Shown here piece after piece: positions 25,429 through 32,497 of a stretch of 64,000 bases of DNA. The stretch is from Roseospirillum parvum (GTDB lineage Bacteria > Pseudomonadota > Alphaproteobacteria > Rhodospirillales > Rhodospirillaceae). How positions within the stretch are numbered: position 1 is the stretch's first letter; the number at the start of each line of letters is the position of its first letter. A program made the translations under genes and the position numbers. The notes under the pieces were generated by a model. The model saw only the letters and a program-made list of their open reading frames with translations. It was not told the DNA's origin and did no database searches. The stretch lies in contig NZ_FNCV01000011.1 of assembly GCF_900100455.1 (NCBI RefSeq), positions 21,792-85,791 on the forward strand, read 5' to 3'.

Positions 25429-26516
25429 GCGAGGAACGCGATCTCGCCGCCGAGGCCGCCCAGGCCCTGCCGGTGACCCTGCTCACCGGCTTTCTGGGCA
25501 GCGGCAAGACGACCCTGCTCAACCACCTGCTGGGCCACCCCGGCATGGCCGAAACGGCGGTGCTGATCAACGAGTTCGGCGCCGTCGGCCTGGACCATCT
25601 GCTGGTCGAGAAGATCGACGACGAGGTGGTCATGCTCAACGCCGGCTGTCTGTGCTGCACGGTGCGCGGCGATCTGGTGCGCGCCCTGCGCGACCTGTTC
25701 AGCCGCCGCGTGCGCATGGCGGTGCCCGAGTTCACCCGGGTGGTCATCGAAACCACCGGGCTGGCCGATCCGGCGCCCATCCTGCACACCCTGATCAGCG
25801 ATCCGCTGATCGGCAGCCGCTACCGCCTGGACGGCGTGGTGACCACCGTCGACGCGGCCACCCTGGAGGCGACGCTGGACGCCTATCCGGAGGCGGTCAA
25901 GCAGATCGCCGTCGCCGACCGCCTGCTGCTCACCAAGAGCGATCTGGTCGACGCCGAGACCCTGGCCCGGGCCCGGCGGCGACTGGAGGGCATCAATCCG
26001 GGGGTGGCGCCGATCCTCGCCTTGAACGGCCAGGTCGAGCCGGCCGCGGTGCTCGACTGCGGGCTGTTCCGCCCCGACCGCAAGACCCCCGATGTGGCCG
26101 ACTGGCTGCGCGCCGAGGCCATCGAGGCCCACCACGGCCATCACCACGACCACGACCACCATCACCACCACCATCATCACGATCCCAACCGTCACGATGA
26201 CCGGGTGCGCAGCTTCGTGCTGTCGTTCGAGCGGCCGCTGGCCTGGCCGGCCCTGGCCGCCGGGATGGACCTGCTGCTCGCCACCCAGGGCGCCAACCTG
26301 CTGCGCGTGAAGGGCCTGCTGGCGGTGGATGACGAAGATGCGCCGGTCGCCATCCATGGCGTGCAGCATATCTTTCATCCCCCGGTGCGCCTGAACGCCT
26401 GGCCATCCGATGTGCCGCGCCGCAGTCGAATCGTCTTCATCACCCGCGACCTCGGGCCGGCGGCGGTGAAGGGGGTGCTGGAAAGCGTCCTCGGGCAGCC
26501 GGCCGAGGTGGGGTGA
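25425..26516 (+). CDS. COG0523 (CobW/ZNG-type) GTPase metallochaperone with His-rich loop
   Basis: 363 aa. Walker [10 protein letters not shown] (22-30), the metal motif CLCC at residues 75-78 ([13 protein letters not shown]), Walker B region [11 protein letters not shown], guanine-specificity TKSD (170-173), and a C-terminal CobW_C domain. Residues 236-258 hold a run of His with Asp (about 14 His in 23 residues), a metal-storage or sensing loop. COG0523 proteins transfer zinc or other metals to client enzymes. Translational coupling to hisI suggests HisI as a client; that link is inference. Confidence 0.92.
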   Translation: MSEERDLAAEAAQALPVTLLTGFLGSGKTTLLNHLLGHPGMAETAVLINEFGAVGLDHLLVEKIDDEVVMLNAGCLCCTVRGDLVRALRDLFSRRVRMAVPEFTRVVIETTGLADPAPILHTLISDPLIGSRYRLDGVVTTVDAATLEATLDAYPEAVKQIAVADRLLLTKSDLVDAETLARARRRLEGINPGVAPILALNGQVEPAAVLDCGLFRPDRKTPDVADWLRAEAIEAHHGHHHDHDHHHHHHHHDPNRHDDRVRSFVLSFERPLAWPALAAGMDLLLATQGANLLRVKGLLAVDDEDAPVAIHGVQHIFHPPVRLNAWPSDVPRRSRIVFITRDLGPAAVKGVLESVLGQPAEVG

Positions 26517-26622
26517 GGGGGTAAGACCCTTCCACGGCGACTGTTTTTGCCTGAAAAGTCCGTAATCGGTCGGTTTCTGATCGCCGCCAAAGGCCGTTTC
26601 GTGACCGTTGTGCGAAAATCCA

Positions 26623-26650
26623 TTGACATACTTGGTTGGTAGGGTATTAT
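26623..26650 (+). promoter_or_regulatory. Strong sigma-70 promoter for the small RNA
   Basis: TTGACA (26623-26628) and TATTAT (26645-26650), 16 bases apart, give an almost consensus promoter in an otherwise gene-free stretch. Transcription would start near 26657. Confidence 0.8.
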
Positions 26651-26656
26651 CGCAGG

Positions 26657-26747
26657 TGACTGAGGCAATCCCTTAACTCAGTCTCCCTCTCTTGGAAGCC
26701 AAATCTCTGCCCCGTCAGGACCACCCCGCCCTGACGGGGCTTTTTTT
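26657..26747 (+). ncRNA. Orphan small RNA of about 90 nt
   Basis: A promoter and an intrinsic terminator bracket this 90-base segment, and no convincing open reading frame lies in it. The 5-prime part folds as GACTGAG (26658-26664) with CTCAGTC (26677-26683). Then comes a single-stranded pyrimidine-rich stretch (TCCCTCTCTTGG) before the terminator hairpin. CU-rich loops of this kind pair with ribosome binding sites in known alphaproteobacterial small RNAs. I cannot assign it to a named family. It follows the COG0523 gene by about 140 bases. Confidence 0.75.
26709..26747 (+). terminator. Intrinsic terminator of the small RNA
   Basis: GCCCCGTCAGG (26709-26719) pairs perfectly with CCTGACGGGGC (26730-26740), an 11-bp stem with a 10-base loop, followed by seven T (26741-26747). 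One of the clearest rho-independent terminators in the window. Confidence 0.9.
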
Positions 26748-26795
26748 GTCTTGTGGGTGGCGGGTGGGGGCGTGTCCTGGCCAGCTTTTGCCCGG

Positions 26796-27284
26796 TCAGC
26801 CCTTGCCCGGGCCGCCGGTTGTCCCCTCATGGCCGCGCTGGCGGTCCAGGCTGCGCAGCAGGCCGAGGAACGAGGCCCGGGCGGCGGCGCTGGGCAGGTT
26901 CCAGTAACAGCGCATCACTTCCAGCGTTTCGGTCCGCCGCATGGGGTCGCCCAGCAGCAGGTCGGCGCCCTGCGGGCCGGTCTGGCCGGGTGCCGGGTCG
27001 TCGATGGCCTCGAAGAAGAAGCTGACCGAGACGCTGAGCACGCGCGCCACGTCGTACAGGCGCGAGGCGCTGATGCGGTTGGTGCCTTTCTCGTACTTCT
27101 GGATCTGCTGGAAGCTGACCCCGATTGCCGAGGCCAGTTGGGCCTGTGACAGCCCAAGAATCTGGCGCCGGACCCTGATCCGTCGCCCGACCTGGGCATC
27201 CACATCGATCGGCTCGTTGGTGTCGGAGATCTGCGCCATGGTGCGGGTCCCGTTCGCCTGCTGACCGTTTCTGGGGGGTGTCAT
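26796..27284 (-). CDS. XRE-family helix-turn-helix regulator
   Basis: 162 aa from ATG 27284 with AGGAGG three bases upstream; an internal ATG at 27239 gives 147 aa. The helix-turn-helix spans about residues 34-92 (GRRIRVRRQILGLSQAQLAS, IGVSFQQIQKYEKGTNRISA, LYDVARVLSVSVSFFFE). The C-terminal part (RRTETLEVMRCYWNLPSAAA) is the tail found in a widespread alphaproteobacterial subgroup. Target unknown. It is convergent with the small RNA. Confidence 0.88.
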   Translation of the reverse strand: MTPPRNGQQANGTRTMAQISDTNEPIDVDAQVGRRIRVRRQILGLSQAQLASAIGVSFQQIQKYEKGTNRISASRLYDVARVLSVSVSFFFEAIDDPAPGQTGPQGADLLLGDPMRRTETLEVMRCYWNLPSAAARASFLGLLRSLDRQRGHEGTTGGPGKG

Positions 27285-27542
27285 CTACCTCCTGGCGAAG
27301 GTAGCACCGACCGCATATGCTGTCTTCAAGATTTAATAACACCTCAAGAGGGTATATGCCGGGCTGTCCCGCATGGGTCAGAGCGACCAGGGGCGGTGTC
27401 CTTTTGCCCGGCGTCATTTTGCATCGCACCAGCCCGGCGACTGTGCTAAGCAGCGAAACGCGCCCGGCCGGCCGCTCCGGCGGCGGAGTCGCGGCTTTTG
27501 CCCATCCCTTCGCTTTCCCTCGCATTTCCAAGACGGAAGACC

Positions 27543-28529
27543 ATGCAGTTCCTTGAGTTCGAAAAGCCGATCGCCGAACTGGAAGGCAAGATCGAAGAGT
27601 TGCGCCACCTGCACGACGGCAACGGCGTCAAGGTCCGGGATGGCGACGAGGCGGCCGGGGAAATCGATCTGGCGGACGACATCGCCCGCCTGCGCGAGAA
27701 GGTGCAAAAGCAGCTCAAGGCGACCTATGCCAAGCTGACCCCGTGGCAGAAGACCCAGGTCGCCCGCCATCCGCTGCGGCCGCATGGCCTGGACGTCATC
27801 CACGGGCTGGTCGAGGATTTCACCCCGCTGGCCGGCGACCGCGCCTTTGCCGAGGACCGCGCCATTGTCGGCGGCCTGGGGCGCTTCAACGGGCGCACGG
27901 TGATGGTCATGGCGCACGAGAAGGGCCGCGACACCGACACCCGGCTGACCCACAACTTCGGCATGGCCAAGCCGGAAGGCTACCGCAAGGCGATCCGCCT
28001 GATGCGGCTGGCCGAGCGCTTCGGGGTGCCAGTCATCACCCTGGTTGACACCGCTGGCGCCTATCCCGGGGTCGAGGCCGAGGAGCGCGGCCAGGCCGAG
28101 GCCATCGCCCGCGCCATCGAGACCTGCCTCGACATCCGCGTGCCGCTGGTCACGGCGGTGATCGGCGAGGGGGGCTCGGGCGGCGCCATCGCCCTGGCCG
28201 CCGCCAACCGGGTGCTGATGTTCGAGCACGCCATCTATTCGGTGATCTCGCCCGAGGGCTGCGCCGGCATCCTGTGGCGCAGCGGCGAGGCCGCCCAGCA
28301 GGCCGCCGAGGCGTTGCGCCTGACCGCCCAGGACCTATTGAAGCTGGGCGTCATCGACGCCGTGGTGCCAGAGCCCCTGGGCGGCGCCCACCGCACCCCG
28401 GACGAAGCCATCGCCAACCTGGGTCTGGCCATCGAGGAGAACCTCAAGCCCCTGCTCGACCGCGAGGCCGGTGTGCTGAGGGCCGAACGGCGCGACAAGT
28501 TCCTGGCCATGGGCCGGGTCGCCGCCTGA
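27543..28529 (+). CDS. accA: Acetyl-CoA carboxylase carboxyltransferase subunit alpha
   Basis: 328 aa. [20 protein letters not shown] at the start, then the crotonase-like carboxyltransferase core: FGRTV-type [54 protein letters not shown], and [20 protein letters not shown]. Transfers carboxyl from biotin to acetyl-CoA for fatty acid synthesis. Followed by a Crp-like regulator 16 bases downstream. Confidence 0.96.
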   Translation: MQFLEFEKPIAELEGKIEELRHLHDGNGVKVRDGDEAAGEIDLADDIARLREKVQKQLKATYAKLTPWQKTQVARHPLRPHGLDVIHGLVEDFTPLAGDRAFAEDRAIVGGLGRFNGRTVMVMAHEKGRDTDTRLTHNFGMAKPEGYRKAIRLMRLAERFGVPVITLVDTAGAYPGVEAEERGQAEAIARAIETCLDIRVPLVTAVIGEGGSGGAIALAAANRVLMFEHAIYSVISPEGCAGILWRSGEAAQQAAEALRLTAQDLLKLGVIDAVVPEPLGGAHRTPDEAIANLGLAIEENLKPLLDREAGVLRAERRDKFLAMGRVAA

Positions 28530-28545
28530 CGTCCCCGATCCTGTC

Positions 28546-29244
28546 ATGCCCGCCGGCGCCGCCGTCTCCATCGACCGTCTGATTGCCGGCTTTCCCAGCC
28601 TTCAGGGGATCGACGCCGCCGCCCGCCACCGTCTGGAAACGGCCGGCACGCTGGTCCGCCTGCCGGCCGGCAGCCGGCTGTTCGGCATGGGCAGCCCGTG
28701 CCAGGGCTACCTGATGGTGCTGGCCGGCAGCGTGCGGGTCCAGAAGGTGGGCGAAAGCGGCCGCGAGATCGTGCTCTATCGGGTCGAGGCCGGGCAGACC
28801 TGCGTGCTGACCACCGCCTGCCTGCTGACCGGCGCCGACTATGATGCCGAGGGCATCGCCGAGACCGAGATCGAGGGGGTGATGCTGTCGGACGGGACCT
28901 TCCAGGCCCTGCTGGCCGGCTCGGCGCCCTTCCGGGCCTGTGTCTTCGGTGCCTTCGCGGCGCGCCTGTCCGATCTTCTCGAACTGGTCGAGGACGTTGC
29001 CTTCGGGCGCCTCGACGTGCGCCTTGCCCAGGCCCTGACCCGGGGGCTGGCCGAGGCGGCGGCGGCCTCCAGCCTGAAGACCACCCATCAGGACCTGGCC
29101 AGCGAGCTGGGCACGGCGCGCGAGGTGATCAGCCGCCAGCTCAAGGAGTTCGAGCGCCGTGGCTGGGTCGCCCTGGGGCGTGGCCGCATCGAACTGCTCG
29201 ACCCCGCCGCCCTGCGCCGGCTGGCCGCCCAGGGTGGGGCCTAG
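28546..29244 (+). CDS. Crp/Fnr-family transcriptional regulator
   Basis: 232 aa. A cyclic-nucleotide-binding-like beta-roll covers residues 20-140 (LVRLPAGSRLFGMGSPCQGY, REIVLYRVEAGQTCVLTTAC), followed by a dimer helix and a Crp-type winged helix (TTHQDLASELGTAREVISRQ then LKEFERRGWVALGRGRIELL). No Fnr-type cysteine cluster at the N-terminus, but C61, C86 and C91 are present in the sensor part, so a redox signal is possible. Effector unknown. Confidence 0.9.
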   Translation: MPAGAAVSIDRLIAGFPSLQGIDAAARHRLETAGTLVRLPAGSRLFGMGSPCQGYLMVLAGSVRVQKVGESGREIVLYRVEAGQTCVLTTACLLTGADYDAEGIAETEIEGVMLSDGTFQALLAGSAPFRACVFGAFAARLSDLLELVEDVAFGRLDVRLAQALTRGLAEAAAASSLKTTHQDLASELGTAREVISRQLKEFERRGWVALGRGRIELLDPAALRRLAAQGGA

Positions 29245-29301
29245 AGCAGATCGTGCGAAATGTGAATCGCGGAGCGCTTCAGATTTCGCACGATCTGCTC
29301 T
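29243..29301. repeat. Long perfect inverted repeat (19-bp arms)
   Basis: AGAGCAGATCGTGCGAAAT (29243-29261) is repeated exactly in reverse at 29283-29301, with a 21-base loop. It begins at the last base pair of the Crp-like gene stop codon. Such elements are common dispersed intergenic palindromes in alphaproteobacteria and may act as transcription terminators or mRNA stabilisers. Confidence 0.85.
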
Positions 29302-29314
29302 CGATCTTAGATGT

Positions 29315-29377
29315 AGAGCCGATTTGAGCAAAAAATCGTTAACCACCAAGTGGTTCCGATTTTTCGCTCTCGGCTCT
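29315..29377. repeat. Second intergenic inverted repeat
   Basis: Outer arms AGAGCCGA and the complementary TCGGCTCT bracket A-rich and T-rich arms (AAAAAATCG / CGATTTTT) and an inner AACCAC-CAA-GTGGTT stem (29341-29355). It forms an imperfect hairpin between the Crp-like gene and the convergent hemerythrin gene. It shares only the AGAGC ends with the neighbouring repeat. Confidence 0.8.
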
Positions 29378-29384
29378 AAGGCCG

Positions 29385-29813
29385 TCAACCGGAACTGTCG
29401 GGGCTGTCGCCGTCGCTCGCCGCCAGATAGGGCGCATAGCGCATGTCGGCCTTCTGGATGTGGCTGAGCAGCCAGATCTTCAGGAAGCGCAGCACCTCGG
29501 CGTGATTGAGGTCACGCGGGGCGCGGGCGTGCAGGTCGGCGATGTCGGCGACCACGCGGCGGATCTCGTCGTGCACCCGGCGGTGCTGCTCCAGATCCGG
29601 ATAGCCGGCGTCGGCCATTATCGCTTCCTCGCGGGCGAAGTGGGCCTCCACGTAGTGCTCCAGGGCGGCGATGGTGGTGCCGATGACCTGATCGTCGCTT
29701 CCCCGGGTCAGGGTCTCGTGCAGGTGGTTGATCAGGTTGATCAGGGTCTGGTGGTCGAAGTCGAGGGCGGCATGGCCGACCGACAACCCCTGATGCCAGG
29801 TGAGGAAACTCAT
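29385..29813 (-). CDS. Bacteriohemerythrin
   Basis: 142 aa four-helix di-iron oxygen-binding protein. All seven expected ligands are visible: H21 (FDHQ), H58 and E62 (HFAREE), H77 and H81 (HRRVH), H118 and D123 (HIQKAD). Stand-alone small hemerythrins bind O2 reversibly and serve in oxygen storage, sensing or aerotaxis. No partner gene is adjacent. Confidence 0.93.
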   Translation of the reverse strand: MSFLTWHQGLSVGHAALDFDHQTLINLINHLHETLTRGSDDQVIGTTIAALEHYVEAHFAREEAIMADAGYPDLEQHRRVHDEIRRVVADIADLHARAPRDLNHAEVLRFLKIWLLSHIQKADMRYAPYLAASDGDSPDSSG

Positions 29814-30009
29814 CGCCCGGGTTCGCGTCGAAAAGGGAAGGGGTTACGGCTGTGACGGCGCCATCATCGCAGCAGCTTACACCCCGGCACCCGCCGCGGC
29901 CAAGGGATAGCAGCGAACCAGGCCGGGGGCTCTTTCCCGGGCTTGCCTTGCGGTGGTGACGCGCCTTATCTTGAGCCCCCATTATCTTGGGTCCCCTTCC
30001 GGGGCGCCT

Positions 30010-30086
30010 CGGGGCGTAGCTCAGCCTGGTAGAGTGCCTGCTTTGGGAGCAGGATGCCGGAGGTTCGAATCCTCTCGCCCCGACCA
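30010..30086 (+). tRNA. tRNA-Pro (anticodon TGG)
   Basis: 77 bases including encoded CCA. Acceptor arms CGGGGCG and CGCCCCG pair fully; D-arm TAGCTCAGCCTGGTAGAG, anticodon stem CCTGC/GCAGG with loop TTTGGGA giving anticodon TGG, and T-loop GGTTCGAATCC are all intact. Confidence 0.97.
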
Positions 30087-30142
30087 TCCGGCCCGCCCCC
30101 CGGAAGCGGCCCCCTTGTTCCGTTGTTCGAGGGAGTTCGCGC

Positions 30143-30442
30143 ATGGCCCGCACCGTCAGGTTGTTCCGTCCGGCCAAGACCGCCATGCAGTCGGGCCGCG
30201 CCAAGACCCGCGACTGGGTGATGGAGTTCGAGCCGACCACGCCGCGCTATCACGACCCGCTGATGGGCTGGGTCGGCTCGGTCGACACCCTGGGTCAGGT
30301 GCGCCTCAGATTCGCCACCCGCGAGGCCGCCCTGGCCTACGCCAAGAAGCACGGTCTGGCGGTGGAGATCATGCCCCCCCAGGGCAGCACCGCCAAGCCA
30401 CGCCCCTACGCCGACAACTTCGCCTTCAACAAGGTGGGCTGA
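30143..30442 (+). CDS. NDUFS4-like NADH dehydrogenase (complex I) accessory subunit
   Basis: 99 aa. MARTVRLFRPAKTAMQSGRA, RDWVMEFEP, MGWVGSVDTLGQVRLRFATR, EAALAYAKKHGLAVEI and the C-terminal YADNFAF are the ETC complex I subunit family shared by alphaproteobacteria and mitochondria (NDUFS4/AQDQ). It sits in the peripheral arm near the Q-module. Ribosome site GAGGGAG precedes the ATG. Lies between two tRNA genes. Confidence 0.9.
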   Translation: MARTVRLFRPAKTAMQSGRAKTRDWVMEFEPTTPRYHDPLMGWVGSVDTLGQVRLRFATREAALAYAKKHGLAVEIMPPQGSTAKPRPYADNFAFNKVG

Positions 30443-30562
30443 CCAAGGTGGGCTTGCCCCGCTGGGCCGGCCCGACCACGCCGCCGTTGCCCGGTTGGGG
30501 GCCTTTTTCGGGGGCTCCCGGTTTCCCGTCATCGCCTTGCGCACCGCTTGTGCACCTTTTGG

Positions 30563-30639
<77 letters not shown>

Positions 30640-30730
30640 GTTTCTATTGGGATTTATGCCTATGGGGAAGGGGGGAAGAAGGAGACGAGAATTGGTTGGA
30701 TCTAAGAATACGCCTGGTCCTTGGAGGTAT

Positions 30731-30802
30731 TGTAGCGCGGCGGCTGATTTGGCGCAGATCGGTGGTGATTTGGCACACCTCGCGCGGCGGAAATTGGCGT
30801 CA
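30731..30802 (-). other. Prophage right end with three transposase-type binding sites
   Basis: A TG dinucleotide (30731) starts TGTAGCGCGG. Next come three related sites: TGATTTGGCGCA (30745-30756), TGATTTGGCACA (30766-30777) and GAAATTGGCG (30790-30799), with TTGGC cores 21 and 24 bases apart, as with MuA-type end sites. The mom stop codon follows at 30804-30806. The five bases before the TG, GGTAT (30726-30730), would be the target duplication. All base patterns are seen; the role is inferred. Confidence 0.6.
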
Positions 30803-30803
30803 G

Positions 30804-31559
30804 TCATTCCCGGCTGATGGTCATCCCTGACGGGCCCTCAGACGCCTTCGGGTAGGGTTTGGGCAGCATCTTCAGGTCCCGTCGCGCGGACTTCTTCACA
30901 AAGTAGATGTACCTGTATTGGCGCAGCCGGCGAGGCTGGGCCCGATCCAGGTTGGCGCGCAGGTGCGCACCACGTCGGCCGCCCTTCTTGTGGGCGGTCA
31001 GCAGCATCGGATGGTAGGTCTCGCCGTCCAGGTCGTAGAACCGCGTCAGATGGCTGCCCAGGTACAGGAAGTTGGCCGCCTGGTAGACCACGCCCAGCCG
31101 GCCGCACCGCTCGTCGGCAAAGGATTGAATCCACCGCACCGCCGGGCAGGCCCGCCGGATGAACTTGATGGCGAACGACAGCGCCCGGCTTTCGCTGTTG
31201 CGCGGGGCGCGGTCGTCCAGCCACATGCGGTTCAGCTCAAGGTGCTCGGTGATGCCGGTGTTGGCGACCACCTTGCCGGCGTGCTTGGGGTTCATCGAGT
31301 AGCCGAATTGCAGCACCCCGACCAAACTGCCCTCGAGGAAGACCCCGAGGTGGACGTAGGCGTTGTTCACCGCACGGCCGGAGTAGTGGTTTTGGGTGAT
31401 GATCTCCACCGCCTGCCGGCGCGGGATGGTGGCAATGTAGAAGTCCCGGCAGCCGAACCCGGCGAGGGCCTGGCTGCCGTGGATGTAGCCCGGTTGGTCA
31501 CCGGTCGGGCGTCGGATCAGCCCGGGAAGGGGCGGGTGATGAAGCGGGCGCGAGGCCAT
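30804..31559 (-). CDS. mom: Mom-type DNA adenine modification protein
   Basis: 251 aa from ATG 31559, inside the com gene (62-base overlap), as in phage Mu. Conserved features: ITQNHYSGRAVNNAYVHLGV (H58-Y59), HLELNRMWLDDRAPRNSESR, and SFADERCGRLGVVYQAANF (D149, Y159). The H-Y and D-x9-Y spacing agrees with the active-site pattern I recall for Mu Mom, a GNAT-like enzyme that converts adenine in phage DNA to an acetamido-type derivative and blocks restriction. Being the last gene before the phage end is the Mu arrangement. Translation is probably switched on by Com. Confidence 0.88.
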   Translation of the reverse strand: MASRPLHHPPLPGLIRRPTGDQPGYIHGSQALAGFGCRDFYIATIPRRQAVEIITQNHYSGRAVNNAYVHLGVFLEGSLVGVLQFGYSMNPKHAGKVVANTGITEHLELNRMWLDDRAPRNSESRALSFAIKFIRRACPAVRWIQSFADERCGRLGVVYQAANFLYLGSHLTRFYDLDGETYHPMLLTAHKKGGRRGAHLRANLDRAQPRRLRQYRYIYFVKKSARRDLKMLPKPYPKASEGPSGMTISRE

Positions 31560-31737
31560 GAGCGTCGTTCCTTGGTGACGAGGACGCTCGGTGGCGTTCG
31601 GGCGAGGGGCTCTGGGCCCGCAAATGATTGACCGTGCCGCAACGCGGGCACTTGATTTCCAGGCGGGCGAACTCTGCCCGGGCCAACAATTTGTTGCAGT
31701 TGGCGCAGCGGATCGACTCCACGGCGCGAATCCCCAT
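31498..31737 (-). CDS. com: Com-type zinc-finger translational activator of mom
   Basis: 79 aa. The N-terminal half is a four-Cys zinc finger, C11-x2-C14 (RCANCNKLL) and C30-x2-C33 (KCPRCGTVN), matching Mu Com. The C-terminal half is a Pro/Ser/Arg-rich tail (SPSPERHRASSSPRND) not found in the short Mu protein. In Mu, Com binds mom mRNA and opens its start site. Here com overlaps mom by 62 bases, giving the same layout. Confidence 0.9.
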   Translation of the reverse strand: MGIRAVESIRCANCNKLLARAEFARLEIKCPRCGTVNHLRAQSPSPERHRASSSPRNDAHGLAPASSPAPSRADPTPDR

Positions 31738-31746
31738 ACCATGGCC

Positions 31747-31848
31747 CCGCCCGTCGACGGGCGGCGGGGCGACCGGCGGGCCGGGGTTTGGCCCGTCCTA
31801 AGTGGCCGGCGGCTATCCGGCCGGTTCGGGGTGCTCCAACACCCCGAC
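31747..31848 (-). promoter_or_regulatory. Structured com leader (two hairpins)
   Basis: The perfect 18-bp palindrome CCGCCCGTCGACGGGCGG (31747-31764) lies 10 bases upstream of the com start, and a second hairpin CGGGGTG-TTGGAG-CACCCCG occurs at 31829-31848. The region also separates com from the divergent gene at 31902. These could regulate com expression or terminate transcription from the tail genes of the opposite direction. Confidence 0.5.
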
Positions 31849-31901
31849 CCCCGCTCCTTTTCGGGGCGGGCGAGCGGAAAACTTCGGGGAACCATGCCGG
31901 C

Positions 31902-32402
31902 ATGATCAAAGGGTTTCGGGAATGGTTTAAAACCTTGTGTCAGCCGGTTCGATACGATCAGTTTGGACCCGAAGAACCAGACTTCTCCATCGATGACGAG
32001 TTCGAAGCGGCCAGGGAAAGAGGCAGCATCAAGGTCAACGAGGAGTGGGATGCCACCCGCCGCCTGACCATGCGCGGCAATGCCTCCGGTGCCATCGCCG
32101 CCTTGGCCCTGTTTGGGTCCCAATCTCTGGGCAACGGCGCGCCTCGGGTCGAGCTGTTCAGTCTGGTTGTTCTTTTCTGCGCCGGCTTGGCGGCATTGTT
32201 CCTGCGCCAACTGCTTCTGATTTGGCGGGCGCATCAGCAGCGTTGCGGTTTGGTGGCGGCGGTTCCAAACGGGCAGGGTTACCTGCCGGCGCTGGCGTTT
32301 GAATGGGGGGCGCGCCAGTTGGACAAGGTTGCGGTCCTGTGTCTGGTCGCCGGTGTGCTGTGGGGTGGCTGGACGCTTTTCAGCCTGACCGGCCCAGCCT
32401 GA
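31902..32402 (+). CDS. Phage-encoded membrane protein on the opposite strand (moron)
   Basis: 166 aa from ATG 31902. A polar, acidic N-terminus (residues 1-50, VRYDQFGPEEPDFSIDDEFE) is followed by membrane segments ASGAIAALALFG, ELFSLVVLFCAGLAALFLRQ and, near the end, KVAVLCLVAGVLWGGWTLFS. It is the only plus-strand gene of the prophage in this window, placed between the tail fibre genes and com. Such opposite-strand membrane proteins are often lysogenic-conversion or superinfection-exclusion genes. No family recognised. Confidence 0.65.
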   Translation: MIKGFREWFKTLCQPVRYDQFGPEEPDFSIDDEFEAARERGSIKVNEEWDATRRLTMRGNASGAIAALALFGSQSLGNGAPRVELFSLVVLFCAGLAALFLRQLLLIWRAHQQRCGLVAAVPNGQGYLPALAFEWGARQLDKVAVLCLVAGVLWGGWTLFSLTGPA

Positions 32403-32497
32403 CGGTTCGCCCGAGACGCGGTTCCCGGCAATGTCCTGGGCGAGGGGAAGGCGGCGGAAGGCGCTGTCAATCGGTATGTTTCTGATCACCCCCATGC

